This document shows positions 1 to 7,637 of a DNA stretch of 25,908 nucleotides, one piece after another. The stretch comes from an uncultured Bacillota bacterium (GTDB taxonomy: Bacteria; Bacillota; Limnochordia; Limnochordales; ZCTH02-B6): positions 1 to 25,908 of the forward strand of contig CALFSR010000164.1 in the NCBI GenBank assembly GCA_937916565.1, given 5' to 3'. Within the stretch, counting starts at the first letter, position 1. Each line of letters starts with the position of its first letter. Under the pieces are notes generated by a model, which was given only the letters and a program-made list of their open reading frames with translations, was not told where the DNA came from and ran no database searches. The translations under genes and the position numbers were made by a program.

Positions 1-1133
1 TTATACCGGCGAGGACGGCGTGGAGATCATGCTGCCTGGCGGCCAAGCGCCGGCGGGTGCCCGTGTGCGCCGCCCGCGTACGTCACGAGGACTATCTCGC
101 GGGCGACGATCCCTCCTTTACCCAGCAGCAGCTCGGCATCGACGTCGTGGTCAACCCCGAGCGCGCAGCGGCGCTGGAAATCGCCCGCCTGCTCAAGACG
201 CCCACCGCCACCCAGGTAGACTACTTCGCCAGCGGGCGGGTGAGCCTCGTGCGGCTCCGGGTGGAGCAGGACGCGCCCATCACCCGGGGACCCTTGCGGG
301 AGATTCGCCCCCAGCGCTGCGTCGTCGCGGCCGTCGTGCGGGACGATGCGATCATGATCCCCGACGGCGAAACGACCATCCAGGCCGGCGACAAGATCTA
401 TCTCTCGGGCCAGACGGGGGCGTTTCCCGAGATCCGATCGCTGGTCGGCTCGCCGGCCCGGCGCCTGCGGGAAATCACCATCGTCGGGGGCGGCCGCGTC
501 GGGTTTCCGCTGGCGCAAATTCTCACCCGTGGCCAGCGCCGGGGCGTGGAGATCAAGCTCATCGAAAAGGATCCCGACCGGTGCAGCCAGCTGGCCGCCG
601 ACTTGCCGGGCGTCCTGATCATCTGCGGCGACGGGGCCAAGCCGGAAGTGCTCCGGGAAGAACTTGTCGAGCGTTCCGACGCCTTGGTGGCCGTCTCGGG
701 CGAGGACGCCACGAATCTCTTGGCGACCATCGCGGCCAAGCAGTTGGGCGTGCCCCAAGCCATCGTCGAGCTTTCCCGCGAAGATTACGTGCCGCTCGCG
801 GAGCGGGCGGGCGCCGACGCGTCCGTCGTGCCCCGGCTCATTACGGCCAGCACCCTTCTAAAGCTTGCCCGCCGGGACGAGGTCGTCTCCTTGTCGCTCC
901 TCGAAGAAGGCCGGGCCGCCGCGGTGGAGCTTGTGGTGGAGGAAGGGGCGCCGGCGGAAGGGATGCGCCTTGAGGAGCTGCGCATGCCCAAAGGGGCCGT
1001 CGTCGGCGCCGTCGTGCGGTACGACGAGGTCATCGTGCCCAAAGGGGCGACGGAGATTCACGCCGACGATCACCTGGTGCTTTTCGGCACCGTCGACGCC
1101 CTCGACCGGGCTCGGGATCTTTTCCGGACGTGA
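1..1133 (+). CDS. trkA: Trk potassium uptake protein TrkA (5'-partial, apparent frameshift near 30-40)
   Basis: TrkA is the cytosolic NAD(H)-binding regulatory subunit that gates the TrkH potassium channel. The readable part from 57 (358 aa) has a first RCK C-terminal domain at about residues 61-130, a second Rossmann domain starting with the dinucleotide motif GGGRVG at 144-149, and a second C-terminal domain at about 275-358. The first Rossmann domain lies mostly beyond the left edge. Its tail is split: frame 2 reads YTGEDGVEIML up to about 34, while frame 3 reads CLAAKRRRVPVCAARVRHEDY from 33 onward. Both pieces match the conserved TrkA segment just before the first C-terminal domain, so a small indel seems to separate them. 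trkH follows 12 bases downstream, as in a trkAH operon. The GTG at 57 is unlikely to be the real start, because homology continues upstream of it. Identity is secure; the frameshift may be natural or an assembly error. Confidence 0.88.
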   Translation, partial: IPARTAWRSCCLAAKRRRVPVCAARVRHEDYLAGDDPSFTQQQLGIDVVVNPERAAALEIARLLKTPTATQVDYFASGRVSLVRLRVEQDAPITRGPLREIRPQRCVVAAVVRDDAIMIPDGETTIQAGDKIYLSGQTGAFPEIRSLVGSPARRLREITIVGGGRVGFPLAQILTRGQRRGVEIKLIEKDPDRCSQLAADLPGVLIICGDGAKPEVLREELVERSDALVAVSGEDATNLLATIAAKQLGVPQAIVELSREDYVPLAERAGADASVVPRLITASTLLKLARRDEVVSLSLLEEGRAAAVELVVEEGAPAEGMRLEELRMPKGAVVGAVVRYDEVIVPKGATEIHADDHLVLFGTVDALDRARDLFRT

Positions 1134-1145
1134 AGGCCCGCCGCC

Positions 1146-2606
1146 ATGCAGCCGCTGCTTCTGCTTCGCCTCATCGGCCGGATCCTCGTCATGATCGGCC
1201 TGTTCATGCTCATCCCCTTCGCCTACGCGCTCGCCGTCGCCGACCCGACGGCCCGGGCTTTTGGCTGGTCGGCGGCCCACGCCCTCGTGGCCGGGTGGCT
1301 CCTTGGCCGCATTCGCGCCGACGAGGAGCTTGAACCCCGCACGGCCATCGCCGTCGTAACGCTGGGCTGGGCCGCGGCCGGCGTCGCCGGGGCGTTGCCT
1401 TTCTGGTTCGCGGGCGTGTTTCCCCACTGGGCGGACGCTCTGTTTGAGTCCGTATCCGGTTTCAGCACGACCGGCGCGACGGTGATGATGGACCTTGACC
1501 ACCAGCCGCGGGCGCTGCTTTTGTGGCGGAGCCTCTTGCAGTGGCTGGGCGGCATGGGCATTATCGTGCTATTCGTATCGGTGTTTCCGCGGCTCGGCAT
1601 GGGCAGCCAGCAGCTCTTCCGCGCGGAAGTGCCGGGACCGGCGCCGGAAAAGCTCCTGCCGCGGGTGGCCGAGAGCGGCCGGATGCTCTGGGTCATTTAC
1701 TTGGCCTTGACCGCGGCGGCCGCGCTGCTTTTGCTTGGAACCGGCGTGAGCGGGTTTGACGCGGTGAACCACGCGCTGACGGCGGTGGCGACGGGCGGGT
1801 ACTCGACCCACGATGCCAGCGTGGCCGCATGGAACAACCCGCTGGCCGAGTGGGTGCTTATCCTGTTCATGTTCCTGGGCGGCACCAACTTCGTGCTGCA
1901 GTACCGCCTGTTCCGCCACGGCGATTGGCGGACGGCCGCGGGGGACAGGGAATTTTGGACGTACGCGGGGCTGCTCGCGGCGGCAAGCCTCGCCATCGCC
2001 GTCGACCTCCATTTGGAAACCGGCTCGGGCCTGGGGGGCTCTTTGCGGCCGGCCGTGTTTCAGGCGGTGTCGGTGATGACCACGACGGGCTACACGTCCG
2101 AAGCCTACACGCTTTGGCCCGCCTTGAGCCAGGCGGTGTTGTTCGTGCTCATGTGGGTGGGCGGCAGCGCCGGCTCTACCAGCGGCGGCCCCAAGGTCAT
2201 CCGGCTCCTGGTTTTGGTCAAGCACGGGCTAAAAGAGATCAACCAGGTGCTGCACCCCCGGGCCGTGCAGATCGTGCGCATCGGAGACCGCCCGGTTTCG
2301 GAGCGGGTGTTCGCGGCGGTCGCGGGATTCGTGTTCTTGTACCTGACGGCGTGGTTCGTGAGCGTCGTGGTGCTGGCGGCCACCGGCCTGGACGTGGTCA
2401 CCGCCACGTCGGCGGCCATCGCGTCGCTGGGCAACATCGGGCCGGGGTTTGGCGCCATCGGGCCGGGGCACACGTTCGCGCCGCTGCCTGCCGCGGCCAA
2501 GCTGTACTTGTCCTTCCTGATGATCGTCGGCCGTCTTGAGGTCCTCTTTGTGCTCGTCCTTTTCCACCCCGCCTTTTGGGAGCGGCGCACCCGCCGCCGC
2601 GTGTAG
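1146..2606 (+). CDS. trkH: Trk-type potassium transporter, membrane subunit TrkH
   Basis: This 486-aa integral membrane protein is the ion-conducting subunit of the Trk system, working with the TrkA subunit just upstream. The four pore-loop selectivity-filter segments of the superfamily can be read in order: SGFSTTGATVM, AVATGGYSTHD, VMTTTGYTS and SLGNIGPGFG, each with the filter glycine. Between the third and fourth comes the conserved GSAGSTSGGPKVIR loop. About ten hydrophobic segments surround them and the length is normal for TrkH/KtrB. The ATG at 1146 is followed by an N-terminal hydrophobic helix (LLLLRLIGRILVMIGLFMLI). There is no strong Shine-Dalgarno, which fits translation coupled to trkA. 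I see no convincing terminator in the 190 bases downstream. Confidence 0.95.
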   Translation: MQPLLLLRLIGRILVMIGLFMLIPFAYALAVADPTARAFGWSAAHALVAGWLLGRIRADEELEPRTAIAVVTLGWAAAGVAGALPFWFAGVFPHWADALFESVSGFSTTGATVMMDLDHQPRALLLWRSLLQWLGGMGIIVLFVSVFPRLGMGSQQLFRAEVPGPAPEKLLPRVAESGRMLWVIYLALTAAAALLLLGTGVSGFDAVNHALTAVATGGYSTHDASVAAWNNPLAEWVLILFMFLGGTNFVLQYRLFRHGDWRTAAGDREFWTYAGLLAAASLAIAVDLHLETGSGLGGSLRPAVFQAVSVMTTTGYTSEAYTLWPALSQAVLFVLMWVGGSAGSTSGGPKVIRLLVLVKHGLKEINQVLHPRAVQIVRIGDRPVSERVFAAVAGFVFLYLTAWFVSVVVLAATGLDVVTATSAAIASLGNIGPGFGAIGPGHTFAPLPAAAKLYLSFLMIVGRLEVLFVLVLFHPAFWERRTRRRV

Positions 2607-2710
2607 CGGGGGTGCCGGCGCAGCCCCTGCTGTTTATGTCCTCCACAGGCGGCCGGGCATACGGACCTGGACCGGCCATCGCAAAGCGCCGCGCGCGGTT
2701 TCTCCACTTA

Positions 2711-2740
2711 TTGGCGTTCGCCGCCGGTTTCTCAGCATAA
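2711..2740 (+). promoter_or_regulatory. Possible sigma-A promoter of the 2801 gene
   Basis: TTGGCG (2711-2716) and CATAAA (2735-2740) are separated by 18 bases. Each matches the consensus at four of six positions, and this is the most AT-rich spot in the trkH-2801 gap. Transcription would start about 50 bases before the GTG at 2801. The rest of 2607-2800 holds nothing else I can identify. Confidence 0.35.
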
Positions 2741-2800
2741 AATGAATCGCATTCAGCAAAGACTAGGATTGAAAACGTTCCTGGCTGGAGGGATGAGCGG

Positions 2801-3433
2801 GTGCAGCGCGCCAAGCAGCGGTACTACGCCGCCATCGAGCAGGCGGAGAACGCCGAGCGGATGCTGGAGCGGCATAGGGAGGGGGAGACGGTGTTGGCCG
2901 AACCGCGCGGGGACGACTTGTACGCCGACCTCGGGGCGCGGGCGTACCGGGCCTTCGCGAACTTGCTGGACTCCTTGGGCGACATGACCGCCCGGTCGTC
3001 GGGCACGTCCGGGGAAGCGGTGGAGCAGGCCGTGCGCCGCGGGATGGACGTGCTGGCCGAGGAGCTGCGGGCCATCCGGCACAAGCTCGAGCAGCAGGAG
3101 ATGGCGCTGCATGAGATCGGCGCCGGGATTCGCCGCATCGACAAGTTTACGCTGGAGGCGTTCCAGCGTATGAGCGGCGGCGAGCCGACGCTCGTTCCCG
3201 CCCGCTATGCGGAGCCGCAGCCGGGCCGGCTGTCCAAGGAGGAGACGACCGAGCGCGCGCTGCAGGCGGCCCGGGAGCTTTTCCGGCGGGGTGAGCGGCT
3301 GACGCTCAAGGCGGTCGCCCGCCGGGCAGGCTTGCGCTACGCGCAGGTCGTGTACGCCTTTGGCCGCAAGGAGGAGCTCTTGAGCCGGCTCGAGGAGGAG
3401 GCAGGGGCTGAGAGCGCCGACCGGACGGCGTGA
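2801..3433 (+). CDS. Coiled-coil protein with C-terminal TetR-like helix-turn-helix
   Basis: This 210-aa protein does not belong to a family I can name. Residues 1-40 (RYYAAIEQAENAERMLERHR) and about 85-125 are charged and heptad-like, suggesting coiled coils. The C-terminal 60 residues resemble the DNA-binding domain of TetR regulators: an ERALQAARELFRRG helix, then LTLKAVARRAGLRYAQVVYAFGRKEELL, which corresponds to the TetR recognition helix and the conserved 'F.(S/R)KE.LL' that follows it. In true TetR proteins this domain is N-terminal; here it is last. The GTG start at 2801 is chosen because GGAGGG (2788-2792) lies about 8 bases upstream and no in-frame ATG lies nearer. It stands alone between trkH and the convergent ispH. 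A DNA-binding or nucleoid-associated role is inferred; the target is unknown. Confidence 0.75.
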   Translation: MQRAKQRYYAAIEQAENAERMLERHREGETVLAEPRGDDLYADLGARAYRAFANLLDSLGDMTARSSGTSGEAVEQAVRRGMDVLAEELRAIRHKLEQQEMALHEIGAGIRRIDKFTLEAFQRMSGGEPTLVPARYAEPQPGRLSKEETTERALQAARELFRRGERLTLKAVARRAGLRYAQVVYAFGRKEELLSRLEEEAGAESADRTA

Positions 3434-3529
3434 CGGCACGGGTGCTCCGGCGGGAAGGAAGGCGCTTCGCGATGCCGCTTGGCTCGCCGTCCCGCCGGCG
3501 CCGCCCGGCAGACGCAGTACCGAAAGCCC

Positions 3530-3590
3530 ATCCGCAAAAGCACAGCCCGGCGTCGCACCGGGACAGGTGGGCGCCAGGCTGTGCTTGCAC
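3530..3590 (-). terminator. Nested hairpin, likely ispH terminator
   Basis: AAGCACAGCC (3538-3547) pairs perfectly with GGCTGTGCTT (3577-3586). Inside it GGCG (3549-3552) pairs with CGCC (3572-3575), and CACC with GGTG. Read on the minus strand, the hairpin begins about 20 bases after the ispH stop and is followed by TTTTGCGG, a short U tract. It may also stop plus-strand reading from 3433, but there is no U tract on that side. Confidence 0.65.
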
Positions 3591-3604
3591 CGGAGGCTTG
3601 CCGC

Positions 3605-4495
3605 CTAGCGCTTGGGCGCCAGGACGTCGAGGTCGAGGGATTCGAGGTAGCGGACGACTTCCCGGGTGATCTCGCTGGGTGTTGAGGAGCCGGCGGTCAC
3701 CGCCACCCGGCGCACGCCCCGCAGCCACTCGGGGTCGATGTCCGTCGCGCTGTCGATGAGCCGGGCGGGCCTGCCGGCGATCTCCTGCACCACCTGGACG
3801 AGACGGTTGGAGTTGTTGCTGCGCTTGTCCCCCACGACGATGACGAGGTCCGCCTCCCGTCCTTGCTGGACGGCGGCCTCCTGGCGCTCCTGGGTGGCGA
3901 GGCAGAGGTCGTTGTAGATTTCCACGTGCGGGTAGCGCTGGACGATGTAGTTGATGACGCGTTCGGTGTCCCACTTGCTCAACGTCGTCTGCGTGGTCAC
4001 CGCGAGCTTTTCCGCCGTGACGTCGAGCGCGTCCACGTCCGCCTCGGTTTCCACCAGGTGGACGTGATCCGGCGCTTCGCCGATGACGCCTTCCGGTTCG
4101 GGGTGGCCGCGCTTGCCGATGTACAGGATGGTGTAGCCGCGGCTGGCCAGCTCCCGCACGAGCGCGTGGGTGCGCGTCACGTCGGGGCAAGTGGCGTCGA
4201 TGCAGTACAGGCCCTTCTCCTGAGCTTTGCGCTTCACGGCCGGCGAAACGCCGTGGGCGGTGAAGATGACGGTACCGCTTTTGATCTGGTCCAGAAGGGC
4301 CTCCCGGTCGGCGCCGTCCAGGGAAATGATGCCATACTCCTCCAGGGCCGCGACCGCGTGGCGGTTGTGTACGATGGCCCCGAGGATGTGCACGGGCTTT
4401 GGCACGTGGGGATCCTGCGCGGCCCGCTTGGCCAGGTTGATCGCGTCGACGACGCCGTAGCAGTAGCCGCGCGGGCTGATCTTGATGACTTCCAC
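3605..4495 (-). CDS. ispH: 4-hydroxy-3-methylbut-2-enyl diphosphate reductase (IspH/LytB)
   Basis: IspH is the last enzyme of the MEP pathway. It uses a [4Fe-4S] cluster to reduce HMBPP to IPP and DMAPP in the cytosol. The three cluster cysteines are present: C12 in PRGYCYGV, C103 in DATCPDVTRTH and C198 in NDLCLATQERQ. So are the substrate-binding histidines H43, H81 (TAHGVSP) and H131 (GKRGHPE), plus TTQTT and the SSTPSEIT motif. The GTG at 4495 is chosen because the protein then begins (M)EVIKISPRGYCYG exactly like relatives, with GGGGGA upstream. The frame stays open to 4756, but that extension would run antisense through two tRNA genes. In-frame ATGs at 4510 and 4522 lack a ribosome-binding site. 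The 296-aa length is typical. Confidence 0.95.
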   Translation of the reverse strand: MEVIKISPRGYCYGVVDAINLAKRAAQDPHVPKPVHILGAIVHNRHAVAALEEYGIISLDGADREALLDQIKSGTVIFTAHGVSPAVKRKAQEKGLYCIDATCPDVTRTHALVRELASRGYTILYIGKRGHPEPEGVIGEAPDHVHLVETEADVDALDVTAEKLAVTTQTTLSKWDTERVINYIVQRYPHVEIYNDLCLATQERQEAAVQQGREADLVIVVGDKRSNNSNRLVQVVQEIAGRPARLIDSATDIDPEWLRGVRRVAVTAGSSTPSEITREVVRYLESLDLDVLAPKR

Positions 4496-4551
4496 GGGCG
4501 ATTCCCCCATCCACAGGACCATTACCCGCGGCCGCCGCGCATTCCTGCATG

Positions 4552-4580
4552 TTGACGCCTTTGGGGAGCCGGTATATAAT
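4552..4580 (+). promoter_or_regulatory. Strong sigma-A promoter of the tRNA operon
   Basis: TTGACG (4552-4557), a 17-base spacer and a perfect TATAAT (4575-4580) form a near-consensus housekeeping promoter. Transcription should start near 4587, about 25 bases before the first tRNA. A GC-rich stretch follows the -10. Confidence 0.85.
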
Positions 4581-4605
4581 ACGTGATGCGGTGGCGGCAC
4601 CGCAA
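4576..4605 (-). promoter_or_regulatory. ispH: Possible ispH promoter, overlapping the tRNA promoter
   Basis: On the minus strand TTGCGG (4605-4600) and TATTAT (4581-4576) are 18 bases apart. The -10 matches five of six consensus positions and the -35 only three. The -10 shares bases with the plus-strand tRNA promoter, so the two would compete for polymerase. Confidence 0.4.
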
Positions 4606-4611
4606 GGTCGC

Positions 4612-4688
<77 letters not shown>

Positions 4689-4726
4689 GGCTTGCGTCCA
4701 GCACGTAGTGCCGGGCGCGTTGTCAC

Positions 4727-4803
4727 GGCGGCGTAGCTCAGTTGGTCAGAGCACACGGTTCATACCCGTGGTGTCGCTGGTTCGAATCCAGCCGCCGCTA
4801 CCA
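4727..4803 (+). tRNA. tRNA-Met (CAT), elongator
   Basis: A 77-nt cloverleaf with acceptor GGCGGCG/CGCCGCT, D arm GCTC..GAGC, anticodon stem CACGG/CCGTG around TTCATAC, and T arm GCTGG TTCGAAT CCAGC. CCA is encoded. The initiator signatures are absent. A CAT anticodon could also belong to tRNA-Ile2 (lysidine-modified), but the overall sequence looks like elongator Met. Confidence 0.93.
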
Positions 4804-4808
4804 CCCAG

Positions 4809-4884
4809 GCCCCGCTAGCTCAATTGGTAGAGCAGCGGACTCTTAATCCGTGGGTTCGGGGTTCGAGTCCCTGGCGGGGCACCA
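4809..4884 (+). tRNA. tRNA-Lys (CTT)
   Basis: A 76-nt cloverleaf with acceptor GCCCCGC/GCGGGGC, anticodon CTT in the loop CTCTTAA, T loop TTCGAGT and encoded CCA. It starts 5 bases after the preceding tRNA and is the last gene before the terminator. Confidence 0.96.
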
Positions 4885-4890
4885 TACAGA

Positions 4891-4929
4891 AGGCCGTCGT
4901 AGAGATTTTCTACGGCGGCCTTCGTTTTT
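4891..4929 (+). terminator. Rho-independent terminator of the tRNA operon
   Basis: AGGCCGTCGTAGA and TCTACGGCGGCCT form a 13-bp stem with one G-U pair and a short loop, followed by TCGTTTTTC. On the other strand it lies just past the modB stop and is preceded by an A run, so it may act in both directions, though the minus-strand U tract is poor. Confidence 0.92.
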
Positions 4930-4970
4930 CAGAGTTCCAACTTGAGGTAGTACCCAGGAACCTCTCCGGT

Positions 4971-5657
4971 TCAGCTCCTGTCGCGTCCCCACAAATACGC
5001 TTGAGACAGCGCCCGCCGGCGGAAACCGGCCCACATGGCGATGGACCCGACCATAGTTAGGTAGACGGCGAGCGTCGTGGCGCGTTCGTGGTTTCCGGCC
5101 TGGACGGCGGAATAGATGGCCAGGGCCATCGTCTGCGTGCGGCCGGGGATGTTGCCGGCCACCATCACGGTGGCGCCGAACTCGCCCAGCGCCCGCGCGA
5201 AGGCGAGGAGCAGGCCGATCCATATCCCGCCCTGGGCCAGCGGGAAGGCGATGTAGCGGAAAATTTCCCAGCGGGACGCGCCGGATACTGTAGCCGCCTC
5301 GATCACGTCCTGCGGGATGTCCTCAAGGGCGTTGCGCGTCACCTGCACAAAGAGAGGGAGGGAGACGCAGCTGGCCGCCAGGACCGCCGCCGCTTGGGTA
5401 AAGATGAGGGTCGACCCCCACAGGCTCTCGGTCAACCGCCCGACGGGTCCGTCCCGGCCGATGAGCAAGAGAAGGTAGTAGCCGAGCACCGTCGGGGGCA
5501 GCACCAGGGGCAAGTTCACCGCAATGTCGAGGAGCGTCTTGCCGGGCCATCCGGGGCGCGAGAGGGCCCAGGCCAGGGGCAGGCCGACGAGCACGACCAG
5601 TGCCGTTGCCATCAGGGCGACCCGCAAGGAGATCCATAGGCTAGGCTCAAGGGTCAT
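4971..5657 (-). CDS. modB: Molybdate ABC transporter permease ModB
   Basis: ModB is the membrane channel subunit of molybdate/tungstate importers. The 228-aa product has about five to six hydrophobic segments and the cytoplasmic coupling (EAA) loop, EDIPQDVIEAATVSGASRWEIFRYIAFPLA, followed by the family hallmark ALGEFGATVMVAGNIPG. The ATG at 5657 is chosen for its GAGGGGG ribosome-binding site and because the protein then starts at the first membrane helix. It overlaps the modA stop by 11 bases, indicating translational coupling. The frame is open further upstream but there it only shadows modA. No ModC ATPase gene follows; the next genes are tRNAs on the other strand. Confidence 0.93.
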   Translation of the reverse strand: MTLEPSLWISLRVALMATALVVLVGLPLAWALSRPGWPGKTLLDIAVNLPLVLPPTVLGYYLLLLIGRDGPVGRLTESLWGSTLIFTQAAAVLAASCVSLPLFVQVTRNALEDIPQDVIEAATVSGASRWEIFRYIAFPLAQGGIWIGLLLAFARALGEFGATVMVAGNIPGRTQTMALAIYSAVQAGNHERATTLAVYLTMVGSIAMWAGFRRRALSQAYLWGRDRS

Positions 5658-6453
5658 AGCTGGCCCCCTCCGGCGAGCCGAAGCCGTGCTCCCGCAAAAC
5701 CGCCCGGCCCTCCGCGGAGAGCATGAACTCCATAAAGGCCCGGGCTTCGGCTCGCGCTTTGGAACCGCCCACCACCGCGGCGAGGTAGCGGATGGGAGGA
5801 TGCGTCCCCGCGGGCGCGTGGGCGATGATGCGCACCCGAGGGGCTGCGGCGGCGTCAGTGCTGTAGACAAGGCCGGCGTCGGCCCCTCCCGACTCCACGT
5901 AGGCCAGTACCTGCCGCACATCCTCGCCAAAGACGAGCTTGTCCCGGATTTGCTCCCACAGGCCGAGGCTTTCGAGCACAGCCTGCCCGTACTGCCCCGC
6001 CGGAACGTGCTCGGGGTTGCCCAGCGCAACCCGGCGGATGCCAGCGTGGGACAGGTCTTCCCAATAGGCGAGCGTGGCCGGGGTATAGCGGCCGCCGACG
6101 AGGACCAGCCGGCCCGTGGCGAAGACCCGGACGTCGCCCGGCGCCACGAGGCCCAGCTCCACCAGGGCCTGCATGGGCGCCTCCGAGGCCGACAGGAATA
6201 CGTCCACGGGTGCGCCCCGCTGGATCTGCTGCCCCAGCGCGCCCGATGACCCGAGGTTCAGGTCTACGCGCAGCCCGGGGTGCTCGGCTTCGAAGGCAGC
6301 CTTAATAGCCATCAGCGCTTCTTCCAGGGACGCAGCCGCGGAGACGGTGATGACTCCCGCCGCTTGGGCCGCCCGCGGCGGGGCCGGCAGGGCAGCGAAG
6401 GAGAGGGCCAGCAGGAGCGCAAGCAGGCGAGCAGGACGGGCTGGTGAGGTCAT
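5647..6453 (-). CDS. modA: Molybdate ABC transporter substrate-binding protein ModA
   Basis: This 268-aa extracellular binding protein captures molybdate or tungstate for ModB. It has a Sec signal peptide (LLALLLALSFAALPAPPRAAQA, likely cleaved near residue 31) without a clear lipobox cysteine. Typical ModA segments follow: VSAAASLEEAL, LNLGSSGALGQQIQRGAPVDVFLSA, NPEHVPAGQYGQAVLE and ADAGLVYSTDA. The serines in the first two segments correspond to oxyanion ligands in characterised ModA proteins. Its ATG overlaps the stop of the upstream regulator gene in a 4-base ATGA junction, so all three genes of this operon are coupled. In a Gram-positive cell a lipid anchor would be expected, so its retention is unclear. 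Confidence 0.93.
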   Translation of the reverse strand: MTSPARPARLLALLLALSFAALPAPPRAAQAAGVITVSAAASLEEALMAIKAAFEAEHPGLRVDLNLGSSGALGQQIQRGAPVDVFLSASEAPMQALVELGLVAPGDVRVFATGRLVLVGGRYTPATLAYWEDLSHAGIRRVALGNPEHVPAGQYGQAVLESLGLWEQIRDKLVFGEDVRQVLAYVESGGADAGLVYSTDAAAAPRVRIIAHAPAGTHPPIRYLAAVVGGSKARAEARAFMEFMLSAEGRAVLREHGFGSPEGASYDP

Positions 6454-7637
6454 CCCGGCGCATCCCCCGTTTCGCCCACGATGTCAACGGTCCGCTTGGT
6501 GTCGTACCCCGCGAGGTGCGCGAGCTGGAGGCGTACCTTGGGGTGTTGCAAGGTTTCCAGCAACTGCATGACCGGTGCCGACCCGAGGGTTTCCCGGCGC
6601 AGGGCCAGGTCGTAGCGGACCTCTCTTAGGGGGACAAAACCAAGCCCGTACAGGCTCGCAACGGCCGCCGTGCTCACGCCCGCGTCGGCTTGTCCCGATG
6701 CGACGCACCGGGCGACGGCCATATGGCTGTGCACGACGGTGTCGAAACCGCGCACCGCTTGCCGCGGGAGGCCCGCCTCTTCAAGGGCAAGCTCGAGGAC
6801 GATTCTCGACCCTGCGCCTTCCTCGCGGTTGACGAGGGTGACGTCTTCCCGGGCCAGGTCCGCGGCCCCCTTGAGGCCCAGCGGATTGCCCGGCGGCACC
6901 AGCAGCCCTTCCTCCCACACGCCCAAGTTGACGAGCACGACGTCCGCCCCGGGCAGCAAGCGGCGCACGTGGGGCAAGTTGAAGTCGCCGCTCGCCGGAT
7001 CGTAAAGATGGGTTCCGGCGGCATGGACTTCGCCGCGCCCAAGGGCCAGGAGGGCCTGCTCGCTGTTGGCAAAGGTCCAGTGGACGCGCAGGGACGGCTG
7101 CCACCGCTCCGCGGCCCGGGCCCAAAGCGAGAGGGCCGGCGTGCAGCCGGAGATGACCACCGTGCGTTCGAGGGCGGCCGGGGCGTCGAAAGCCTCGACC
7201 ACGACCGAGCGGCCTGCGGGTGCAAGCCTATCGCCTACTGCCGGCGCTCCGGCCGGTTCACCGCCCGCCAGCACCGTGCCGTCCGCAGGGATCGTTTCCC
7301 ACCGAAACGCGTCGTCCCCGCTCAGCGGGTATGCCATCCACCGGTCGCCGACGCGTGCGACGACGACCCGGGTTCCGGGGGAGGCCTCCGTTTCCAAGGG
7401 CAGGTGGGCGGCGAGACGCGGGCCCGGGGGCTCGAGCCAGAACAAATCCTCCACCCGGCATCCCAAGGCGCCGGCGAGGCGCAGCGCGACGTGCACCGAG
7501 GGCGCGAATTGCCCGGCTTCGATGGCGCCGATGGCTTGGCGCGTCACGCCGGCGGCGTCGGCGAGCTCTTTCTGGCTGATGCCAAGGCGCAGACGGGTCT
7601 GTTTGAGGCGGTTGTACACGGGCAGTTCCCGGGACAT
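6450..7637 (-). CDS. XRE-type regulator with periplasmic-binding-protein-like sensor domain, probable molybdate/tungstate regulator
   Basis: This 395-aa protein starts with an XRE/Cro helix-turn-helix (residues about 9-62: RLKQTRLRLGISQKELADAAGVTRQAIGAIEAG, listed here in parts). The remainder, about 150-370, resembles a soluble substrate-binding domain of the PBP-like family often found beside molybdenum genes: VVISGCTPALSLWA, AAGTHLYDPASGDFN, VNREEGAGSRIVLE and ASGQADAGVSTAAVA. There is no signal peptide, so it is a cytosolic sensor. AAGGAG lies at good spacing before the ATG. It is the first gene of the modAB operon, so autoregulation of molybdate uptake is likely. It functionally resembles ModE but has different domains. 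The ligand is inferred from context only. Confidence 0.85.
   Translation of the reverse strand: MSRELPVYNRLKQTRLRLGISQKELADAAGVTRQAIGAIEAGQFAPSVHVALRLAGALGCRVEDLFWLEPPGPRLAAHLPLETEASPGTRVVVARVGDRWMAYPLSGDDAFRWETIPADGTVLAGGEPAGAPAVGDRLAPAGRSVVVEAFDAPAALERTVVISGCTPALSLWARAAERWQPSLRVHWTFANSEQALLALGRGEVHAAGTHLYDPASGDFNLPHVRRLLPGADVVLVNLGVWEEGLLVPPGNPLGLKGAADLAREDVTLVNREEGAGSRIVLELALEEAGLPRQAVRGFDTVVHSHMAVARCVASGQADAGVSTAAVASLYGLGFVPLREVRYDLALRRETLGSAPVMQLLETLQHPKVRLQLAHLAGYDTKRTVDIVGETGDAPG

Noticed and set aside
4824..5060. Short plus-strand frame starting within tRNA-Lys
   Set aside because: It overlaps the tRNA and its terminator and then runs antisense to modB.
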